A DNA stretch of 64,000 nucleotides from contig JACGWO010000011.1 in the NCBI GenBank assembly GCA_034509735.1, forward strand, positions 17,397,573-17,461,572, given 5' to 3'. A program made the translations under genes and the position numbers. Each line of letters begins with the position of its first letter. The stretch's first letter is position 1. Shown in pieces: positions 1 to 11,685 of this stretch. This DNA is from Sesamum alatum. Lineage: Eukaryota > Streptophyta > Magnoliopsida > Lamiales > Pedaliaceae. The notes under the pieces are model-generated. The model did no database searches, had not been told where the DNA came from, and saw only the letters and a list, made by a program, of their open reading frames with translations.

Positions 1-3000
1 ATATAGAAAAGTAAGAAAGGTAATTATTTTATACTATTACATTTTATTTTTATATTTTGTCTTGATTAGGCTAATGAAATAATACATATAAGCTTTGGAA
101 AATATATAAAAAAAATGATAAATAAAAAGAAAGCCAAAAAAAACTTAATAATTTATTGTTGATTCTTTCTAATAAGGATAAATAGTAAACTTTTCTTTTG
201 GTATATAGAAAAAGGGTACAGACAGATTTTTTTTCTAAATTATTATGTACTACTTATTTATTTATTCTCATATTGGTTAAAGAAATTAAATATAGTTTTG
301 TAAATATGAATTATATCTCAAAAAACATAAAACACTAACATAAGAATTAAAGATGGAATTTGAAGGATACATATGTCCATGGAAAATTTATATAGAAACC
401 TTGATCTAATATACAAAATAAGGTTCAAACTTATTTTTAAAATTGTATTTAACTATACATGTAAGTTTTCATTAAGATAAAAACTTGAGGATTGTGATTA
501 ATGAAATAATCTTTTACTTATAATTTTTTAATGTTGTGGCAGCCTTGATTAAAAACAAAAATCATTTTACATTAATATAGTTTTATCATATATTGGTAGT
601 TTTTGTTTTATTTTCTTAGTCTTGATTGACCATGAATATTGCCAGATTAAGAATTATATTACTATTATTAAAAGTTGAAAAAAATGGCATATATGTTTTA
701 ACATATGAAATTACTTGACTTGGTCTTATGTTATTCGTTTAAAGTGCTATGTACACGATATACAAATATCGATCAAAATAAAGTTCAACTTAATTTAATA
801 GTAATGTTTTAATAACTTTTACTTCTTGATAATGTGATCTTTGAATAAATATCCTTAATATGATTATCATTTTTGTAATTAATATGATACAAATTTAAAA
901 CTTTGAATAATGATATTATCAAAATAAAAATTTAAGATATAGTTGACATGTTTTATGTTTCTTACATTTTTGTACCTATTATAACTTTGACACATAATAT
1001 AAATTATTGAATTGTTTTCACTAATATGCTTAATTAGTATTATATCAGGTGTTAAACACATACAAAGTTTGGTAAAATTGTAATTGAAATTGAGACAAAT
1101 TAATTTAGATTAGATTAGATTATATATGTGTTATCTATTTTTCATTAAACAAAATTTTAGTTTTAAAATAAAATATCGTAAAATATATGAGTAAACTTGA
1201 AATTTTTATAGTTTTTAATTTTTTTTTTCTGATGACTAAACTAATGTTATTAAAATTATGAAATTGATATAAGATCGTTATTGATAGTATAATTAGACCA
1301 ATAGTTGGACTCTTAAATATTTAATGAACGAATTAATTAGATTGAGTCAGAATTGAAGTACAAAAACAAGAACAAAAGTTATTCTTATTTATTTCAATGT
1401 CAATTACTTGAATATATTAAAATTAAGAAAATATTAGGGTTTTGAACTTTAGTTTAATAAATTATTAAATTAGATTAAATTAAGAGAAAATTAGTGTCTT
1501 GAACTTTAGTTTATTATTTAGCTACTAAAAGAGAAGTAATTCCTCCCCCCCCCCCCCCCCAAAAAAAAAAAGCAAAAAAAGATGATAAGTTGTATAGATG
1601 CATATTTAATTTACTACAACTTGCACAATTCGAACAATGTAATTTTCTTAATATTTTCATACAAAAATCAAAATTAGAACTAAATATCTCAATAATGGTG
1701 CGAAATAATCGGCTTAGTAACACGAAAACAAAAAAAATTCAAAAGATATATACAAAAAGATAATAGAATGAACAACTCACAAGTTTTGCCATGAACTATA
1801 TATTTATTAAGGACATTTCATTAAGAAAAACTTAATAAACTGCTATTACTTTTAGCCATATAATAATTATTATATTAGTACTTAAATAAATAATTACTAT
1901 TACTTATATTTTTCAAAACAATTAAAAGTTTGTAACTATTTATAATTTTTATAACTATCTTTGAAAAAAATAAAACAAATGTTAATTGTCCACACGCAAC
2001 GCGCGTGCACCTTGCTAGTATCGATAAAAGTATGAATCACTTAAAAAGTTTATTTCTTTTTTTGATTGGACTAAATTAACCTTGTAATATTATTTTTTAA
2101 AGGATAACAATATAAAATAATATACTTATTAATTACTTTTCACATTGCAAAGATTTACTATTATTAATCATTAGTTATATTTATTTCTATCAATTACTTT
2201 TCACATTATCTTTATTTACCCATATCATTTTTTATTATATTATGTTATGTTGAGAAGTTTCCTTGCATAGACATAAATGAGAATGACATAGATTAGCTTG
2301 ACATACTAAAATATATAGGTTACGTGACAAATGAAAATCAACTAAATGAATAGCCATGTAAAATAAATATTTGGAAGAGTAACATAGGTTAACGAAAAAA
2401 ATGAGAATCAATTAAATCAATTATAGTGTAAAGTGAATACTTTTTGTGTTAATTAAGATAGACTAAAATGTAATTTGACCATTTGAGATGTAATTACTGG
2501 GTATGTTATATAATTCTTTTAATCATCTCTAATATAAAAAGAACAAAATATCAGTGGACAGGATTTTATATCTTCAACAACATAAGATAGAAATTGCCCC
2601 TTGTAAAAAAAAATATCAAAATGGTATTTCTAAACCATCATCACACATTTTTGTTTTCTCGAAAAAGAACAGAAAAAGAAGAAAAAATGGGCACAATATT
2701 ATAGATAAATATTGTCTATATCTATGTATATTATAAGAGTGTGAATTATTTGATTTTTATATTTCTTCCCTTTTTGCGATGACAATTGTATCGTTTTCAT
2801 ATAATAGTAGATTATAGATTTATGTGTACAATTAAATAATTTTATAATAATTGCTAATTTCTTAAATAGTTGAATTGAGATAGAGCTATAATAAATATAA
2901 ATAATTATAAAAAATAGTTATATTCATAATATAGAGTTTTATTCATAAATAATTAAATAAAATTAGTTAAAAATCTTAATGCTAACTAGGACGAATATAC

Positions 3001-4095
3001 AGGCTATATACGATTTGGAAACTTGAAAAGGCATCTTTTTGAAAGAAAAGGAAGCAATCCATGAGACAATGTACCATTAATTTAATGTTAGTTAAATTTT
3101 ACAATAAGATATTATAAAAAATGAGTAACTTGAGATGTTTTATTTTTATTTTTTTCTGCTAATTAAAAAATATTAAAATTTCATAGAAAGTATACTTTTA
3201 TATGTCCACAAATAGTATTATGGGGTACCTAATTAATAGTTTAATACCGCAAGTTCAACGAAAATAAACTTCAATTGGCAACAAGGACATTAAATAAGTT
3301 TATGTTAAAATCAATTATTTATGAAAAACAAACTTAGAATAAGATCAATTATTTCATAAGTGGTTTCATAATTAATTGTCTTTATAATATTAAGGGTTAA
3401 ATACACTTTGTCCCCCCTGAACTATTCGTATGTAACGTTTACCCCCATATACTAACAAATGTAACACTTACCTCCTGGTGGGACAAAATTACCCCTCATG
3501 CCTTGAATATTTATATTATTCACAATATATTTGGGTATTTTACATATTAAATCATGACCAAGTTATTTTCTAACTAAAAGAAATTTTTAATAAGTTAAAA
3601 ATTTAAATTAACAGTGGAGTAATAAGTTAATATATATAATAGATACACAACAAATATAATATCCCAACAACTCATAAATACTTTTGAAAAGAAATTGACA
3701 ATATATATGCTTAACAAAAAGTGAAGCACTTCTAGGAAAAAAATGAATAAATTTAATTTTATCGTATTTTTTAATGAAAATATATTTAAAAAATGGGCAT
3801 GTAATTACTCATTTTTATAAACTTAACTAGTTAATAACTTAATTTTATTACAAAATTAATAAAATCTTTTACTTGAAAGTCTTTTGTGTATTTATTGTAC
3901 TCATTCATTACTTAACTTTGAGTCTGTAAAATACATGTAAACAATTATGATAATTTTAAAGTGTAACTAGTTAACTTGAATGTGACATGAACCTTATAAA
4001 CCAAACATAATTTCTTGAGCTTCTAATAAAATGATGGTTATAGTTAAGAAAATTATGAAATAATGTGAAATTAACAATTAAAAATATATAAGTGA
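1..4095. other. AT-rich intergenic spacer
   Basis: Very AT-rich sequence with no open frame that resembles a protein. A run of C followed by a run of A lies at about 1544-1571. At about 3392-3500 a stretch alternates C-rich and AT-rich blocks ('gggttaaatacactttg' then 'tcccccctgaac'). That pattern is typical of the ends of Mutator-like elements, compare 49551 and 39665 in this window, but no partner end was found nearby. Confidence 0.6.
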
Positions 4096-4129
4096 CACTA
4101 CAAAAAAAAGCTTATTTGGGATAGATATT

Positions 4130-4690
4130 AGGACGGAATTTCCAACGAAAATTCGTCGCTAATAAGGTTTCCGACAAAATTTCCGACGGATGTGGGACGA
4201 AACGGTCACCGTTTCAAAAAGACACATCGGAAAATATTTTCGACGAACGTTCCGACGAAAATGCATTTCTGTCGGAATATTTGTAACGGAGTTCCGACGG
4301 TCCATTAATGTTGTCGGAACTTTCGTCCATAGGACGAAAATATGTTTTTTATTTGGAATGAAAGTTGGATCAGATTTTGGGACAAAAATTGAGGATTTGC
4401 AATGAATTTTAAACAAAAAAATTTATATAGTGTCGTCGGAACATCCATCGGAAAATTTGTCAGAAAGTTGATCGAAAAAATTGTGAAATAATGTGTGGTG
4501 GAACATTCGTCGGAAAGTTGATCCGAAAATTATGACAGATATTTCATCATCGGAATATATTTGTCGAAAACCGTCCCAAATTAATTTGAGAATTGAAAAG
4601 AATTAGGGATGGAATATAAATCAAAATGGTCACAATTTCATTCCAAAATATTCCGATGCAATTTGCAACGATTGTCATCCCGAAATCCAT
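4130..4690. repeat. left subterminal repeat array of the CACTA element
   Basis: Many copies of a short degenerate motif (TTCCGACGA, CCGTCGGAA, GTCGGAAC and variants) in both orientations at irregular spacing of about 15-40 bases. In studied CACTA elements such arrays bind the TNPA-type protein; that role here is by analogy. Confidence 0.75.
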
Positions 4691-4854
4691 CCCAAATATT
4701 TATTAACTTTTATAAAAATATTATTTTATTTTTTAATATTTTATTAAAAATAATATTTTAGAAACCACATTTTATCCATTAAAATTATAACTAATTGCCA
4801 AAAGTAAATATTGTCGTTTTAAAAAGCATATAAAATAAAAATTAAAAAAAAATC

Positions 4855-6577
4855 CTAATCTAGACGCTCTGACGACAGCTCATCCCCCGGCTCCGGATCT
4901 ACAGCATCCTCGGCTGCCGACTACGCTGCTCCCTCGACTGGGTCATCAGTGGTCGACTGCACCTCGGAAAATATCTGTGACATCCCCACCTTGTCACACA
5001 ATGTAGTCAAGACCAACATGATTTTATCAAGCTTGGTATTGACGCCAAGGACAGTCTGCGTCAGGGCAGCAGTGGACGAAGATGGTCGGGCATCTGTGGT
5101 CCATGATCAGGGGGTGTCTGAAATCAACGCATCGGACCCCATGCCGAAAATTGAGCCCCGCTTTCTCCCTCCGGCTGCCTCAGCCCACAACTGGTCCTCC
5201 TGGACAATTGAGGCCACCTCCCTCGACGTAGGCTGAGAGACATGCTTCTCGATCAACCTCTGATATCTATCCTGAAAATAATTAAACAAACCTTATTAGT
5301 CAATAATTAATAAAATGTATAAGTAAATAACTAATGTACTTTTTATTATTTATTAATTATTTTAAAAAAAAATATTGAAGAACTTACTATGACCTCCTCG
5401 GCCCGCTTCCCACTCCAGGTGTCGTTTGTTTTCTTTTTGTAGCAATCAGCGAATACCTCCATTCGTTTAGGTGGACGGCCAAGTTGAGTCTCCTATACAG
5501 ATATTTGAATAAGTAAGAAATTTATAAATTTACAACATTAATAAAAATAATTAAATTTCTATAATTTAAAATTTTACTTACGAGTTTCCTTTTATGCATG
5601 CCAACAGAGGATGACCCCCACGGTAGATGGTGCTGGCCGCTCCAGAGTTGGCCGCTCGATTAGCCTTATTCTTAGCCGACTTTTTCCTTGAATTCTTTGG
5701 AAGCCCAGTACACCTGGAGGTCATGCCAAATGTCGTCCCCCAACCATTTGGGTTGTCTACCCTTGCTCCTAGCGTCCGAGAAATTTTTAATAAGCCAGTT
5801 GCATCGGTGCGAGTTGAACCAAGCTTGCATCAGTCTGTCCGGGCAGTTCCACTGATATACGCGCTGCAAGACAAGAATGCAATTGAGTTATTAGTACACA
5901 AGAAATAAATATAATATCAAATTATAGTATTAAGAAATGCCATATATACGTACCTTCAGCTCCTCAAACCATAAATTCTTCTGTGATTTCGGGGATCTTT
6001 TTGTAGATGGGCCACGGCTCCGTGAAGTGGCCCGAAATCACTAAACCGATGCAACTGTGGAAGTCTCAATCGTCCCTGTTGTTGGGAACATTTTTATCAA
6101 TATTCAAGTATAAAAAATGTTATTATTTGTTTATTAAAAGAGAGATTGAAGAACGTACTTGGCCTCGGCGAGGGTAATAAACTTGCGCGCATCTTGAGGT
6201 GCTGCAGTGGGATGTGATACGGATGATGGGCTGGGGGAAGGTGTAAAGGATCCCCCCACCCCACCCTGCGACGTCATGGGCGTCGTGGTTGATGGGCCAA
6301 GTGGCGTTAGGTCACCTAACGGGCTCTGTGGAGGCTCATCTGGTGTAGAAGCGGCCAAAGGTGTTGGGAGGGGCTGATTGGATGCTTTCGGAGCATTAGA
6401 AGCATCAGGGGTAGGTGGTCGAACTACTTGCCCACGACCCTGACCACGACAGGGGCACCTAATTTTATCTCCGCTCATGTGTGTACGCTGATTCTTAGTC
6501 CAATCTACGAAATCCCGAACACCATCCTCAAACTCCTGGCTAACAACAATATTCCCCCGCAGATATTTCTCATACAT
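4855..6577 (-). pseudogene. CACTA-encoded protein: Transposase-associated fragment joined to Transposase_24-type domain
   Basis: Read on the minus strand the gene appears in about five pieces. The first (6577-6134) starts with a Transpos_assoc-like segment (GVRDFVDWTKNQ, then the cysteine pair in IRCPCR), followed by about 90 residues rich in Pro, Ser and Thr. The second (about 6073-5955) contains EPWPIYKKIPEITEE. The third (about 5863-5590) contains NWLIKNFSDARSKGR and KWLGDDIWHDL. The fourth (about 5493-5390) reads through GRPPKRMEVFADCYKKK and WSGKRAEEV. The last (5277 to about 4855) contains YQRLIEKHVSQPTSREV and then a likely coiled-coil tail. The last four pieces follow the order of plant Transposase_24 (Ptta/En/Spm) proteins. 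Stops (for example after the SDTP near 5107) and frame changes mean it is broken, at least as I can splice it. It is probably a DNA-binding accessory protein rather than the catalytic transposase. Confidence 0.75.
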
Positions 6578-7009
6578 CCAATCCTAGATTGTCTTAATAT
6601 TTTTACCTAATTATATAAAAATATATGCTTAGACATATTACTTACAAATACTTCAACAATTATATATAAAGTCTAAATTAAATATTTAATACACAATTAA
6701 TTATATAAGACATTAAAACCAAGAACAACATGAGAGACTTAAATTAAATGGTTACATTATTTATTAATTACCTGATGATAACGATGGACGCCCTCCAACT
6801 CAATTTTTCAGAAGAAAATAGCCGATCACAAGTTCTGGAATATTGCGCAAATTCAATATATTTATATATGTATATATATATGATGTAATTGAAGGTTGAT
6901 ATGTATATATTTCAGATTTGGGAGGTTAATTTGAAAGGTATAATGCAAGTGATGAGAATATAAATGAGAGGTAGCACTCAAATATATACTATTATTTGGA
7001 ATGAATTTT

Positions 7010-7635
7010 CTGATGGATTTTTCGACGGATTTATTAATTGTAATATAGCCGTTGAAATATAGCCGTTAGACCATTTTCCGACGGTTTTTGGGACGAATTT
7101 TCCGATGACATATAACCGTTATAATATAGCCTTTGTAATATAGCCGTTAGACCTTTTTCCGACGATTTTTGAAACGACATTTCTGATGACACAACCTATC
7201 CGTTACAAAAGTTTGTGACCATCATTTGGCGTCGGAAATTCTGTCTCAAAATATTATATTTAGCGACAAAAGTTCTGAAGGATTGTCATCGGGACATTGT
7301 TTTGGGGCCTTACAGTCGCAAAAAATTGTCAAGTGGTCGGAATTCTGTCGGAACATTCCGACGACCAGTACGCCATCTGAAACTCTGTCCCAAACTTGGA
7401 GAAAAGAAATATTTCCAACAAACATTCCGACGATTAGCGACGAACATCTTTTCATGTCCTATTTTCCGATGGAATGTGCGACGACTGTATCCTTTTTCCG
7501 ACGAATTGTTCAATTCCTCCATCTATTAAAGGAATCCGTCGGAAATTCGTAAAATCCGTTACAAAAACGTCGGCAGTTGGGACAGATTTTACGACCACTG
7601 TTGGCCGTCCCAAATTTCCGTCCCAATAAACTGTT
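7010..7635. repeat. right subterminal repeat array of the CACTA element
   Basis: The same TTCCGACG/CGTCGGAA motif family as at the left end, again in both orientations. A longer direct repeat around 'aatatagccgtt' also appears three times near 7040-7150. This array mirrors the left one and helps fix the element limits. Confidence 0.75.
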
Positions 7636-7648
7636 TTTTTTTGTAGTG

Positions 7649-9789
7649 CGATTAAGAACATGTAACTCGGATTAATTAAATTAAGTATGAATTTCCATAT
7701 TGACCAATTAATATATTTCTAATAAAGTTGTCTAATTTATTTATATAATAAAATAATACAAATATTCCTCAAGTAAGAATTTTATGAAAATTAATAATCT
7801 TATTAATTGAAAGTAATTGCATATATATAAGACAAATAAATTATATTGTTATGCTTCAGATTTTTGTCCCAAAAATTAAAATGATATTTAATATATGTTA
7901 TTCTAAGTTAATCTATACCTATATATGTCACAAATGGTTTCTTTCATTTTTTATTTACCTAAATTACCTTTATTATATTATTTTTATAGTACTAATTAAT
8001 TAATTATGTAAATGAATTTATAATATTATAGAAAAATTCAAGAATTTGATTAGTTTTTTTGATTAAACGTGACTTCTCATTTTGTTCACCATTTTAGCTT
8101 CTCTTGCCTTAGCACATCCATCATTGTCGAAATTGGGGATTCCATCTACTTATATACTTCAAGAAATGCTCAAATGTACGTACGAGTTTGAGGTTTGAGT
8201 ACATTCTGGGTAATTTTTGGATCACATCAGAGCGAAGGGTCTGTTTTGGTCTATGGGGTTTGATCTCAACAGAATTTATTAGGAGTCTTTTCGTGTATTT
8301 TTGTATTTGCTTACCAAGGGATTTCTCTTGATGTGCTTCAATTTTACTTTTTATGGGATGAAATTGGTGGGTGTAAATTTATCTACTATACATATTGCAG
8401 GGCTTTGCTTCATTTTTTTTTATTTTATATTTTTTTTGTGCTAACAAGTTTAGGAGTAAGGATGAGATGGAGGTATTGAATTCTTTCTGTTTTCCTTCTT
8501 CACTTGGGTATCAACATGAACAAATTTTCTTAATTGGTTTTAGTGTAAAGGTTAGTTTTTATAGTGTAGTAGTCAATTCATGTTTTTTTTTTTTTAACTT
8601 TTTTGCAACTTCTTGATGATCTTCATATGGAATTGAGACCTCATATTCTCGGGAGAGTCATTAAAGATGTACAGAAGTCTTTGCCTCCTAAAATTGAAGG
8701 CATCTTCAGGGTTGAAATGCCACCACTCCAGAAACAACGAATGCTTTTTCAAAAGAAAAAAAAAAAGGAAGATAGGAACAGTTTTATTAGGAAACTAGAA
8801 CAAAAATAAATTTAGATTGTACTAAAAACCAATTAGTTGATTATATATCTCTTTCTCTTTGTCAAGTTGCATCATATTTTAATATAACCAATCAAAGAAC
8901 ATAACATCTTATACGTGTGATATTCACTAAGTATATAAAAATAATTATATTTTTAATTAAATCAATATAATATATATTTTTAAAAAATCATAATAATGGT
9001 TATGACTTCGTTCCGTTAGTAGTATTTTATTGGTTAACTTTTCAGTTAATGTAAGAGGAAAATTAAAAAAAGTAATAATAAGTGAATATCTCAAGTTATA
9101 AAGCTCAAGCACAAATAAGAGGAAAACTTATTAAAACCATATTAAATATTTTATTCAATCATTCATGTTAGTTGAATATTTTTTAATTTATAGTCTTTTT
9201 AGATTATTTATTTATTTAAAATTTTGAAACATGTATTTAGTACATTAAGTAATTAGTTAACCTTTTGGAAGAAAAATTACCAAAGGAAATCGATCCAGGG
9301 ACGTAATTAAAACTAAATACATTTTTTATCGATTATATTTAGAATTTTCAGTATATATTGTTTCAATATTTATATTGAATATATTCATTCTCGCGGCATG
9401 TACGTACTCTGAAAATTGTCATTCTTTATAAAAGAAAATATAATATAATTTTGATAAATAATGATTTGAATATTAGAAATTATTTTATTTTCTGACTAAA
9501 AAAGTTTACGAAATATTCAATAATAAATTTGAAAATATAATATAAATTTGCATTGGAAAGAAATGTCGGAGAATAGAAAATATGCAGCATAAATACATAA
9601 ACAATATGCAAAAATTCAAATTTCAAGTTCAATGGACATTATAAACAATGCATCCAATGCATGTATTAATCCCAAATTAATTAAGCAAATTTGATCTAAG
9701 AAACAATCCAATTATTCCAAAATCAAATGTGCAAAATTAATACATTTTCAGAATAATGTGCAGAAAAAAAAATACGTTTGAATCTTCGT
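7649..9789. other. AT-rich spacer
   Basis: Mostly AT-rich sequence with no repeat or gene that I recognise, apart from the short coding-like fragment at 8603-8809. Between 8090 and 8600 the sequence is less AT-rich and T-rich tracts resemble plant introns, which would fit a remnant of a spliced gene. Confidence 0.5.
8603..8809 (+). CDS. unrecognised short coding-like fragment
   Basis: A 68-codon frame with protein-like composition (for example [15 protein letters not shown] and [17 protein letters not shown]), unlike the AT-rich noise around it. It follows a T-rich tract ending in 'tttttgcaac', reminiscent of an intron end although no AG lies at the expected place. It runs into an A-rich lysine stretch near 8757. 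I do not recognise the family. It may be one exon or a retrocopied fragment of a host gene. The start codon is arbitrary, since the reading frame probably belonged to a longer gene. Confidence 0.3.
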   Translation: MQLLDDLHMELRPHILGRVIKDVQKSLPPKIEGIFRVEMPPLQKQRMLFQKKKKKEDRNSFIRKLEQK

Positions 9790-10159
9790 AGGTCCGTTTT
9801 TCTCTAGTAAGAAAAACTTGACTTCTCCCGGTGTGGTTTGGACTACATTAGAGGATTCATACGTTTGAATCTTGATGAACGTTTTTCATCTATTGGAGAG
9901 GGAACAATGCTAGTAGCACAGCAGAAAAGATAAGTACAAAGGTAACCCCTGTTTATTTATATGTAGTTCTCTTTATGATTGTCTATGTGCCATATATGAT
10001 ACACTTGCTTTATTTTATCATATTCTAGATCGAACGCCGGGTTGAGCACCCAAGAGAACACCCCTTGGGATGTTTTATTATGATATGTGATTTAAATACC
10101 GCTAAATTCTGCATCTCTCGCTTCCATTCGCACTCCCGGGCGAATCCGCTTGTCCTTCA
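9790..10159 (+). mobile_element. 3'-end (U5) fragment of the ~2-kb copia LTR family
   Basis: The segment matches the reverse complement of the solo LTR at 11686-13870 over its last 350 bases. Shared landmarks are the 'ccggtgtggtttgga' block, 'gttgagcacccaag', 'ccccttgggat', the 'cgcttcc...cgc.ctccc' block, and the terminus 'gcttgtccttca' ending at 10159. The 5' part of the LTR, including the TGTTAGAATA start, is missing. It lies immediately next to the 3' part of the LINE at 10160. Confidence 0.75.
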
Positions 10160-10344
10160 TGTGTCCCTTCGCACATAGCTGGAAGACAATTTCAAGAATT
10201 GAAGCATGACATAAATATAGTCAGTGCTTGGAGGATGCAAATGAAACAAGCTACCAAAGTGAAGCCAAACTTCATTGACTGCACTACTGGTATGAAACAG
10301 ATTCGGGATCGATTCAGTATCCTAACAACAGAAATACTTGGAGG

Positions 10345-11685
10345 CTAGAAGCAAGCCTTTCTCTTGTAAGCGCTCATCCACGGAGACAAAATTATGTAGC
10401 AGTCACCAGATGAAGATTGAAACCGATAGCAACACGCATGGATGCCACAAATTGTTGAGGAGTGGGCACCGAGTCCCCATCGTTTGAACCAAATTGTAGG
10501 GTGAGTGGACGGTGAATGCCCCATAGGTTTGCCCCTTCCACCACGCTCTATGTTCCCAGTGCTTGTCAAACATCAAAGAGGGCACCTTAATAGCCGCAAT
10601 AAGAAGTACAACACAAGTGAGCTTATGCCAGTCCCAGTCCCCATTTAGCCAATAGTAGTTCACTTTCTCATGGAACTCAAATTGGGGCCAGACAATATCC
10701 ACTAATGTACCCTCACCTAACTAATTGTCATGCCAAAAGCGCAACTCGCCTGATTCGAGGGATGGTTTCGGCCAGGTCTTTGGTCGAGTGCATGCGACGC
10801 CATTGCGGTGATGCTACAAAAGAAATTCAGGCAGATACGTGGCATGAGCGTTTAAAGTATCTCTTCTTCAAAAACTCAACCCAAAAAGATGAGCTTGTAC
10901 GAAACCTCCACCATGGATTATGAGAGAAGGCTGAGACGATGTCCGACAGCTTCCTCACCCAAGATCCCCAAAAAAAACCATTTAGCATACATTCCAACTT
11001 GACCAAGACCCTTTTAGGTGGCTTAGTAACTGACATAAGGTAGATCAGGAGGGAGAGGAGTACTAATTTTATGAATTGGAGGTGGCCCACATATGAGAGA
11101 AACTTTTTCTCCCATCCTCCGATTGTCGCCCCAAACCTCTCAATCAAACAATCAAAATATTCCATTTTTATTCTACCCACGTATATAGGCACCCCTAAGT
11201 AATTTAACAAGAGGGGTTGCAACACAAAGTCGGTGAACCGCTAAATATGTCATTGGATCCATAAAGGGGCTGTTGGTGATACAATAAATGAGCTCTTAGC
11301 TATATTGATGCTCTGGCCCTTTTCCCTCTTAAAGGCATGAAGGAACCCCATAATTTTGCTTAATCCATCCTCTTTCGAATTGGTAAAAATAAGGACGTCA
11401 TCCGCATAGGCCAGATGAGAGATCCCCTTACTCCTCTTATAGAGAAACGATCTATTCATTGTGAACAAAAGATTCAGGCTCCTTGAAAGAAATTCGAACA
11501 CAAGCACAAATAATATTGGGGATAACGGGTCCCCTTGTTGCAATCCCCTTGTCAACTTGAAAAAGCCACTCAGGGTACCATTTATGAGGACCGAGAACCA
11601 GCAGGTCGTGATGTAGGTATGGACTAAATAGATCCACTTGTCTGGAAAGCCAAATTGACCCCAGCCAACTCTGGCATATGCCTTG
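10345..11685 (-). pseudogene. LINE ORF2, C-terminal part of reverse transcriptase and downstream region
   Basis: Minus-strand reading shows the later RT blocks in order: FGFPDKWIYLVHTYITTCW, then FSVLINGTLSGFF, the RGLQQGDPLSPILF box, and the catalytic HLAYADDVLIFTN box at about 11400-11380. It continues into LNYLGVPIYVG and the 'GWEKKFLSYVGHLQFIK' thumb-like segment typical of plant LINEs. Below about 10830 only scattered matches remain, such as ESELLLAKWG and WFKRWGLG. Several stops and frame changes (near 11250, 10827, 10703) break it. The two catalytic aspartates of YADD survive. Confidence 0.85.

Larger units (their letters stand above)
4096..7648 (-). mobile_element. CACTA (En/Spm-type) DNA transposon, non-autonomous
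   Basis: The element opens with CACTACAAAAAAAAGC at 4096 and closes with the complement, ending TTTTTTTTGTAGTG at 7648. This is the diagnostic CACTA terminal inverted repeat. The flanking triplets are TGA (4093-4095) and CGA (7649-7651), so the 3-bp target duplication is at best degraded. About 0.6 kb at each end is packed with short degenerate repeats built on TTCCGACGA and its complement, the usual subterminal binding array of this superfamily. At 3.55 kb the element is much shorter than autonomous CACTA elements. I see no TNP2-type (Transposase_21) catalytic region inside, only a decayed second-gene-like reading frame on the minus strand, so it must have depended on transposase supplied from elsewhere. 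Superfamily assignment is firm. Confidence 0.92.

Noticed and set aside
1544..1571. C run followed by A run, with similar C runs at 30417 and 40270
   Set aside because: Simple homopolymers; their exact length is unreliable and no function is implied.
4159..4416. Frames in both directions at 4159-4416, and again at 7215-7661
   Set aside because: They are translations of the CACTA subterminal repeat arrays; the repetitive Arg/Thr composition comes from the CCGACGA motif.
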